64,000 nucleotides of DNA from a bacterium (GTDB lineage Bacteria > Zhuqueibacterota > Zhuqueibacteria > Residuimicrobiales > Residuimicrobiaceae). This document shows, one piece after another, positions 59,164-64,000 of the stretch. The first letter of the stretch is position 1, and each line of letters begins with the position of its first letter. Below the pieces are notes generated by a model. It had not been told where the DNA came from and searched no databases. It worked only from the letters and a program-made list of their open reading frames with translations. The stretch lies in NCBI GenBank assembly GCA_029565685.1, contig JAKQNR010000021.1:248001-312000 (forward strand), given 5' to 3'. The translations under genes were made by a program, and so were the position numbers.

Positions 59164-60951
59164 ATGAAAGCTTTTTCACTTATTTTTCTCCTGGTCAGCG
59201 GCTGCTGTGCAGCTGCGACAGAGGCGCAACGGTCGATCGAACATCTGCCCACGGCCAATGGCCTGTGCTATGCGACCTATCACATCGACAAAGGGGTGGT
59301 GGACGCTTTTTATCCTCACCTGAACGACGACTGGGATGCCGGCTATCGCACGCCCAATCTGGTGCAGGCGCTGGGCTTTCGCATGACCATCGGTTCCCAT
59401 TCCATTCCGCTGCAGCAATGGCCGGTGGCCAACAGCGGCTATATCAACGGCACTTGCATCATCCGCGTCGAACACACCACGGAAAAGGCGAGCCTGATCT
59501 CCTACATCTGGGCGCCGATGATCCTCGAACACAAAGCCCTGTTTTGGGTTCTGCACATTCCCGCCGCCAAACGATTCCGCCTCACCCGTGCGCATTTTCT
59601 TCCTTTCATCGATCCGCCTTTGCGCGAAGTGCAAACGGTGGTCACCGAGGGCTGGGATAAAGACGACCTGTGGGTGATGTTCGCCGGTGTGTACACCGGC
59701 GGCATGACGCCGCCGACCCAGGCCAAGGTGCTGGCGGACCTGGCTAAAACAGAGCCGAAACGGATGGTGGAGGCGGAACAGCGATGGTGGATGCACTGGC
59801 ACCTCGCCGGCCACGAACCTGCGGACATCATCACCCTCAAGCACGAAGTGTTCCGTCAATCTCTGGCGTTTATCAAGATGGCGCAGGTGCGTGAACCAGG
59901 ACCGGGCTATGGCCAGATCGTCAACTCGCTGGCCTATGGCTATGACAAGATCGCGGTCACCCGCGACATGAGCTACAGCGTGGCGGCGTTGTCGGCGGTC
60001 GGCCATTTCAGCGAAGCCCGGGCTGCGCTGAAATTCATGCTCTACTCGGATGCCGGCTCGTTTCGCTCTCACCGCATCGGCGATCTGGAATGGGGTTTGG
60101 GACGCAATTATATGGTGTCGCTGGCGCATTACAGCGGCATCGGCTTTGAACGCGCGACCTCGATCGGCGACGCGCCGCGGCTGTACTTTAGCAGCCATCC
60201 GTTATTTCTATGGGCGTTGCACGATTACTACAAGCACAGCAGCGACCGGGCTTTTTTGGATCAGGTTTGGTCTCTGGTTAAAGATTATGTGGTGCAGCCG
60301 CTGCTGTTTTCGTTCGCCGACAACGATCTGATCCGCGCGGACTCGGGCCTGTGGGATGCGCCGGTGCCGGGAGAACAGTTCCTTTACACCTCCGCCGCCG
60401 CTTTTCAGGGATTGACCTGCGCAGCGGTGTTGGCGCGGACGCTGGAGGATGCGGCGGTTCTGAAACAGTGCACCGAAAAGTCAGCGCGGCTGCGCGAAAG
60501 CATTCTGACCCGGTTGACCGTGGGCAAGGCCAAAGTGCTGGCGAGAAGCTGGGAAAAACGATCGTTTCCGGAATTGCTGGACAGTTCTACTATGGAAGCG
60601 GTCAATTGGGGCGTGGTGCTGCCTGAATGGAAATCGGCCCGCACCACCCTGGCGGCCCTGGACTCTCACCTGCGCATCAGCCCGACGCGCGGTTATGCGT
60701 TGGGCCGTACATTGAACGCCGGAGTCGGCGAGGAGAACCTGTTCGTCACCCTGCGCATGATACCGGCCATGATGCGGATGAAGAGAAAACAGGAGGCCGA
60801 TTTGCTCTGGGAGTGGGTGATGCGCCAAGCGGCCCGCAATGCAGAGATGATTCCGGAGCATTACGATCAAAAGACCGCAGCCTGCCGCGGCGCTTATCCG
60901 GTGATCGGCATGGGCGCTGCGGCTTTTATCCTGGCCGCTCTGGCCCGGTGA
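59164..60951 (+). CDS. exported glycoside hydrolase-like (alpha/alpha)6 barrel protein
   Basis: A 595-aa exported protein (KAFSLIFLLVSGCCAAA signal). Helical repeats across residues 230-595 with WWMHWH, DMSYSVAALSAVGHFSEAR, FRSHRIGDLEWGLGRNY and DSGLWDAPVP resemble GH15 glucoamylase-type barrels. An N-terminal beta-sandwich (about 25-190) fits that family. Catalytic Glu residues are not placed with certainty, so activity on alpha-glucans is inferred. An earlier ATG at 59101 lacks a proper signal. Confidence 0.6.
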   Translation: MKAFSLIFLLVSGCCAAATEAQRSIEHLPTANGLCYATYHIDKGVVDAFYPHLNDDWDAGYRTPNLVQALGFRMTIGSHSIPLQQWPVANSGYINGTCIIRVEHTTEKASLISYIWAPMILEHKALFWVLHIPAAKRFRLTRAHFLPFIDPPLREVQTVVTEGWDKDDLWVMFAGVYTGGMTPPTQAKVLADLAKTEPKRMVEAEQRWWMHWHLAGHEPADIITLKHEVFRQSLAFIKMAQVREPGPGYGQIVNSLAYGYDKIAVTRDMSYSVAALSAVGHFSEARAALKFMLYSDAGSFRSHRIGDLEWGLGRNYMVSLAHYSGIGFERATSIGDAPRLYFSSHPLFLWALHDYYKHSSDRAFLDQVWSLVKDYVVQPLLFSFADNDLIRADSGLWDAPVPGEQFLYTSAAAFQGLTCAAVLARTLEDAAVLKQCTEKSARLRESILTRLTVGKAKVLARSWEKRSFPELLDSSTMEAVNWGVVLPEWKSARTTLAALDSHLRISPTRGYALGRTLNAGVGEENLFVTLRMIPAMMRMKRKQEADLLWEWVMRQAARNAEMIPEHYDQKTAACRGAYPVIGMGAAAFILAALAR

Positions 60952-60957
60952 AGGGCG

Positions 60958-63057
60958 ATGAAGAGAATGAGAGACAAAAGGGCCCTGCGATTTTTTTTAT
61001 TTTCGCTGCTGCTGTGCGCCGGCTGTTCGCTGAAAACGCCCAAGGCGCCGAGCTGGCAGACCCAATGGAACATCCCGCTGGTGAATCGCTCCTACACCGT
61101 GAGGGAAATGGTCGAAGACGAAGACCGAGTGATGTTCGACGCGGAAGGCCGCCTGGGCTTTCACGTGGAAGAGGAGATCGCGGCCGCCGCCATCGGCGAG
61201 AATTTTGTTCTCGATGATTTTGAACAGACTTTTGAGGTGGCGCTCACCGATTTGACGATACCGAACATGATCGTCGGCTATGATCACTTTAGCTTTTTGC
61301 AGCTGTGCAGCGAAGCGACGGGCAAAGAGGGGCAGAGCGTCGTCATTCACCCTGCCGTATTTCAACGGGTGGCGGGAGTCAAGCATGCGGACGAGCGCTT
61401 TCGTTCCGCGGTCATCGAGACCGGCCGCGGCCGGCTGCGCCTTTACAGCCGGTTGCCGGTGGCGTTGGAAAATGTGGCGCTGCAGCTGCGCGACGGCGTC
61501 AGCGGCGATATTTTACTCAGCGCGCCGCGGGTGGCGCGGATCGATCCCTATGACTCGGCGCTGGTAGCGCTGGACTTGAACTGCAAACGCATTCCGGAGA
61601 ACAATCAATGGCTGATCTCCGGCTCTGTGGCCGGCTCTGCCGGCGCCGCGGTTCCGATCCGGCCGGACCAGTCGCTGGAGGCGCTGACGCAGATCGATGA
61701 GATGCGGGTTTCTTTTCTGCACGCCAAACTTCCCAGCCTTACGTTGCAGGAGCAAGAATCCATCGAGTTGCTGCCTGGAATGACTCTGCAGGTCGAAGAG
61801 ATGGCGTTTCAAAGAGGCAAAGTGGCTGTGACGCTGGACAACCACACGCCCATCTCCGCAGAGATTCTGTCGTGGAAAATCCAGGAGATCAAAAACGGCA
61901 GCGGGGATCCGCTCCAATTCGTCGTACCGCTCACGTCCCATTCCCGCTCCGTCAGCCGGATCGATCTGCGTCAGTTCGTCGCCCGGTTGGATCTGCCGGC
62001 GAACGGCGCGGCGCAGTTTTTGCATCTCGATTTCGACGGCGTGACCCGGGATTCGGGCGATCAGCTCTACGTGCTGGATCAACAAAGTAAACTTACCGCT
62101 CGTGTCGCGTTTTCAGATCTGGCGATCGATCATCTGTCCGGCCGCTTGCAAGAGCAGGAGGTGGTGCTGGACACGGTTTTCCGCAGCCTCTCTCTGCCCG
62201 AGCGTCTCGACGATCTCGATCATGTCCGTTTCGGCGACGCCAGACTCGCGCTGGATATTTTCAATACCATCCAATTGCCGCTTCGTTTCGAAGGCACGTT
62301 GCGGGCCTGGAACGAGCAAGGCCGAAGCGTCTCTTTCACCATCAATGAGCAAATTCAAGCGGGCGGCAGCGGCGAAGTGCGCACGCGGCTGCCCCTGTTT
62401 ACCGCCCAGAACAGCCCCATCGTTCAGTTTATGGATATTCGTCCCACGCATCTGGCGATCGCCGGCCGGGCTTGGGTGGGCGATGGCATGACCTATGGTC
62501 GAATCAGCGCGTCGGATTATCTGCGCGCCCAAGTCGTATTGGACGTGCCGGCTCGAGTCAGTTGGACCGCCAAAGAGGTGCGTCTGGACACCACTCAGAT
62601 TCAGATCAAACCCGCGGCGGAAGAGGGCGATCTGTATGACCAGGGGGAGATCGTGCGGATTTCCGCTGACGCCACCGATCGGTTGCAGAGTGCAGTGATT
62701 CAATTAAGAATCGAAAACCATCTGCCTCTGGGCGGCGTCCTGCACCTGCGCTTGGCCGATGCCCTGGCGCGCCTGTACGACCGGCCGAACGTCCTTCTCG
62801 GCCCGATCCAGCTGCCGGCAGCCGCGATGGATGCGGCCGGCCGGGCGTCGGCCGCCCGGCATATCGAAACGTCCCTGGAGTTGAACAAAGAGGATTTGGC
62901 GCTTTTTAAAAATGCAGGAATGGACCTGAAACCGGTTTTCATCGCCACGGAATTGAGCCTGGACGGCAGCAACGGCGAGGAACGGCAGATTTTCAGCGAA
63001 GATTATATCAAAGTGCAGGCGTTGCTCACATTGGAAGTGCTGGTGAGCGAGGAGTGA
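60958..63057 (+). CDS. large lipoprotein of unknown function
   Basis: A 699-aa protein with lipoprotein signal (FFLFSLLLCAGCS). The rest is beta-rich, with regularly spaced segments such as IELLPGMTLQVEE and DRVMFDAEGRLGFHV, and no cysteine or catalytic motif. Similar long lipoproteins are common in KSB1/Calditrichota genomes. No function is claimed. It follows the GH15-like gene by 6 bp and precedes the radical SAM gene by 1 bp, so the three form one transcript. Confidence 0.7.
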   Translation: MKRMRDKRALRFFLFSLLLCAGCSLKTPKAPSWQTQWNIPLVNRSYTVREMVEDEDRVMFDAEGRLGFHVEEEIAAAAIGENFVLDDFEQTFEVALTDLTIPNMIVGYDHFSFLQLCSEATGKEGQSVVIHPAVFQRVAGVKHADERFRSAVIETGRGRLRLYSRLPVALENVALQLRDGVSGDILLSAPRVARIDPYDSALVALDLNCKRIPENNQWLISGSVAGSAGAAVPIRPDQSLEALTQIDEMRVSFLHAKLPSLTLQEQESIELLPGMTLQVEEMAFQRGKVAVTLDNHTPISAEILSWKIQEIKNGSGDPLQFVVPLTSHSRSVSRIDLRQFVARLDLPANGAAQFLHLDFDGVTRDSGDQLYVLDQQSKLTARVAFSDLAIDHLSGRLQEQEVVLDTVFRSLSLPERLDDLDHVRFGDARLALDIFNTIQLPLRFEGTLRAWNEQGRSVSFTINEQIQAGGSGEVRTRLPLFTAQNSPIVQFMDIRPTHLAIAGRAWVGDGMTYGRISASDYLRAQVVLDVPARVSWTAKEVRLDTTQIQIKPAAEEGDLYDQGEIVRISADATDRLQSAVIQLRIENHLPLGGVLHLRLADALARLYDRPNVLLGPIQLPAAAMDAAGRASAARHIETSLELNKEDLALFKNAGMDLKPVFIATELSLDGSNGEERQIFSEDYIKVQALLTLEVLVSEE

Positions 63058-63058
63058 A

Positions 63059-64000
63059 ATGAAAGAGGCGCAATTTTACATTGCTCTGGAAAACGGCCAG
63101 GTAGTCTGTCAGCTGTGTCCGCACGCCTGCAAACTGGCGGATGGCAGAGTCGGCGTGTGCGGCGTGCGGCGGAATCGCGGCGGCGTGCTCTATTCGCTGG
63201 TTTACGAAAAGGCGGCGGCCATGCATGTGGATCCGATCGAAAAAAAGCCGCTGTTCCATGTTTATCCCGGGTCTGCGAGTTTTTCCATCGCCACCATGGG
63301 GTGCAATTTCCATTGCCGGTTCTGTCAGAACCATGATCTTTCTCAGGTGCATGGCGAGCCGACCGGGCAATTGGCGACCAGCCGGCAGGTGGTGGACGCA
63401 GCGATTTTGCGGCGATGCCGGACCATCGCCTGCACCTACACCGAACCGACGGTCTATTTTGAGTATGCTTTAGAGATCGCCCGACTGGCCAAGGCGGAAG
63501 GGATCGCCACGGTATTTGTCACCAATGGGTATATCAATGAAGCGCCGTTGCGGGAGTTGGCGCCCTATCTCGCCGCCGCCAACGTTGATTTGAAGGGGTG
63601 GAACAAAGATTTTTATCGTCGGGTGATCGGCGGCGATCTCGACAGCGTGCTCGCCACCCTCAAGCTGATGAAAGGGCTGGGCGTATGGGTAGAGGTGACC
63701 ACGCTGTTGGTGCCGGATCAGATCTCGGAGCCCGATCTGCAGGAGATCGCCCGTTTTATCAGCCAGGAGCTGGGCGCTGAGACGCCCTGGCACATCAGCC
63801 GGTATCATCCTGATTACCAGTACACGCAAACGCCTGCCACGCCGTTGGCCCTGCTGCAGCGCGGCCGCGAGATCGGCCTGGCGGCCGGTTTGCGGTATGT
63901 GTACAGCGGCAATATTCCCGGGGACGAGGGCGAACACACCTATTGTCCGCAATGCGGCAGAAAGGTGATCGAGCGCTATGGTTTTCAGATTTTGGCGAAT
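63059..64000 (+). CDS. AmmeMemoRadiSam-type radical SAM enzyme, cut by the window end
   Basis: Radical SAM protein of the AmmeMemoRadiSam (PflA-like) group. An N-terminal cysteine block (CQLCPHACKLADGRVGVCG) precedes the iron-sulfur motif MGCNFHCRFCQN (CxxxCxxC) near residue 81; NVDLKGWNKDFYRRV and WHISRYHPDYQYT follow. 314 codons are in the window and the end is beyond 64000. Start ATG at 63059 follows GGAG. Function of the family is not fully known; it works with Memo- and AMMECR1-like partners, which are not in view. Confidence 0.9.
   Translation, partial: MKEAQFYIALENGQVVCQLCPHACKLADGRVGVCGVRRNRGGVLYSLVYEKAAAMHVDPIEKKPLFHVYPGSASFSIATMGCNFHCRFCQNHDLSQVHGEPTGQLATSRQVVDAAILRRCRTIACTYTEPTVYFEYALEIARLAKAEGIATVFVTNGYINEAPLRELAPYLAAANVDLKGWNKDFYRRVIGGDLDSVLATLKLMKGLGVWVEVTTLLVPDQISEPDLQEIARFISQELGAETPWHISRYHPDYQYTQTPATPLALLQRGREIGLAAGLRYVYSGNIPGDEGEHTYCPQCGRKVIERYGFQILAN

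Noticed and set aside
1-64000. tRNA, rRNA genes, insertion sequences or an integrase at the CRISPR island borders
   Set aside because: I looked for cloverleaf ends, transposase motifs and terminal repeats around 37.2 and 54.8 kb and saw none, so island mobility is not supported by border features.

Overview
The window reads as a chromosomal segment of an uncultured bacterium of the FCB superphylum, most like candidate phylum KSB1/Calditrichota. The main clue is a 991-residue secreted protein that ends in a type IX-secretion-like sorting domain (YPNPFN motif, 34233-37208). Many lipoproteins, BNR-type propeller proteins and a Bacteroidota-like promoter upstream of 26453 agree with this. The taxonomic call is inference; there is no rRNA or tRNA gene in the window. 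Flanking DNA looks moderately GC-rich, and the central CRISPR island looks visibly AT-richer.

Layout. 1-11.9 kb is housekeeping: M48 protease, a DUF1015-serA-serC operon for serine synthesis, a membrane metallophosphoesterase, htpG, a sodium:solute symporter and rsgA. 12-16.2 kb (minus strand) holds a CTP-dependent lipid kinase-like gene, a large secreted protein of unknown role, a BNR-repeat protein and a RidA lipoprotein. 16.3-20.5 kb is an ECF sigma factor, its zinc-finger anti-sigma factor and a VIT/VWA protein. 20.5-26 kb holds a cell-wall amidase, a GxxExxY remnant, thrA (aspartokinase-homoserine dehydrogenase), a papain-like protease and a chagasin-like inhibitor. 26-34 kb holds an ABC exporter, an Ecf-type ATPase, a hybrid signalling kinase, and a sugar isomerase facing a DUF1080 lipoprotein.

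37.5-54.8 kb is one CRISPR-Cas locus on the minus strand and is the highlight. Read in transcription order: cas6 (frameshifted at an A8 run), a CARF protein, cas10 (GGDD, no HD), a cas7-cas5-cas11-type fusion, a double-Cas7 protein, csx19 and a Cas7 with insertion. This is the architecture of the type III-Dv effector. Accessory genes follow: a HEPN protein with an RNxxxH motif, a one-helix membrane protein with a SAVED-like domain that overlaps csx3 (ring nuclease family), then a reverse transcriptase, cas1, cas2, a leader and an 11-repeat array. The proposed logic is RNA-capable spacer uptake (RT-Cas1-Cas2), a fused III-Dv interference complex that makes cyclic oligoadenylate, up to three candidate signal-activated effectors, and Csx3 to switch the signal off. 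The oldest end of the array carries palindromic repeat elements inside oversized spacers; the same element family lies in other gaps of this chromosome.

54.8-64 kb returns to ordinary chromosome: ychF, a rhomboid protease, a glycosyltransferase, a beta-hydroxyacid dehydrogenase, a GH15-like secreted protein, a large lipoprotein and a radical SAM enzyme cut by the window end.
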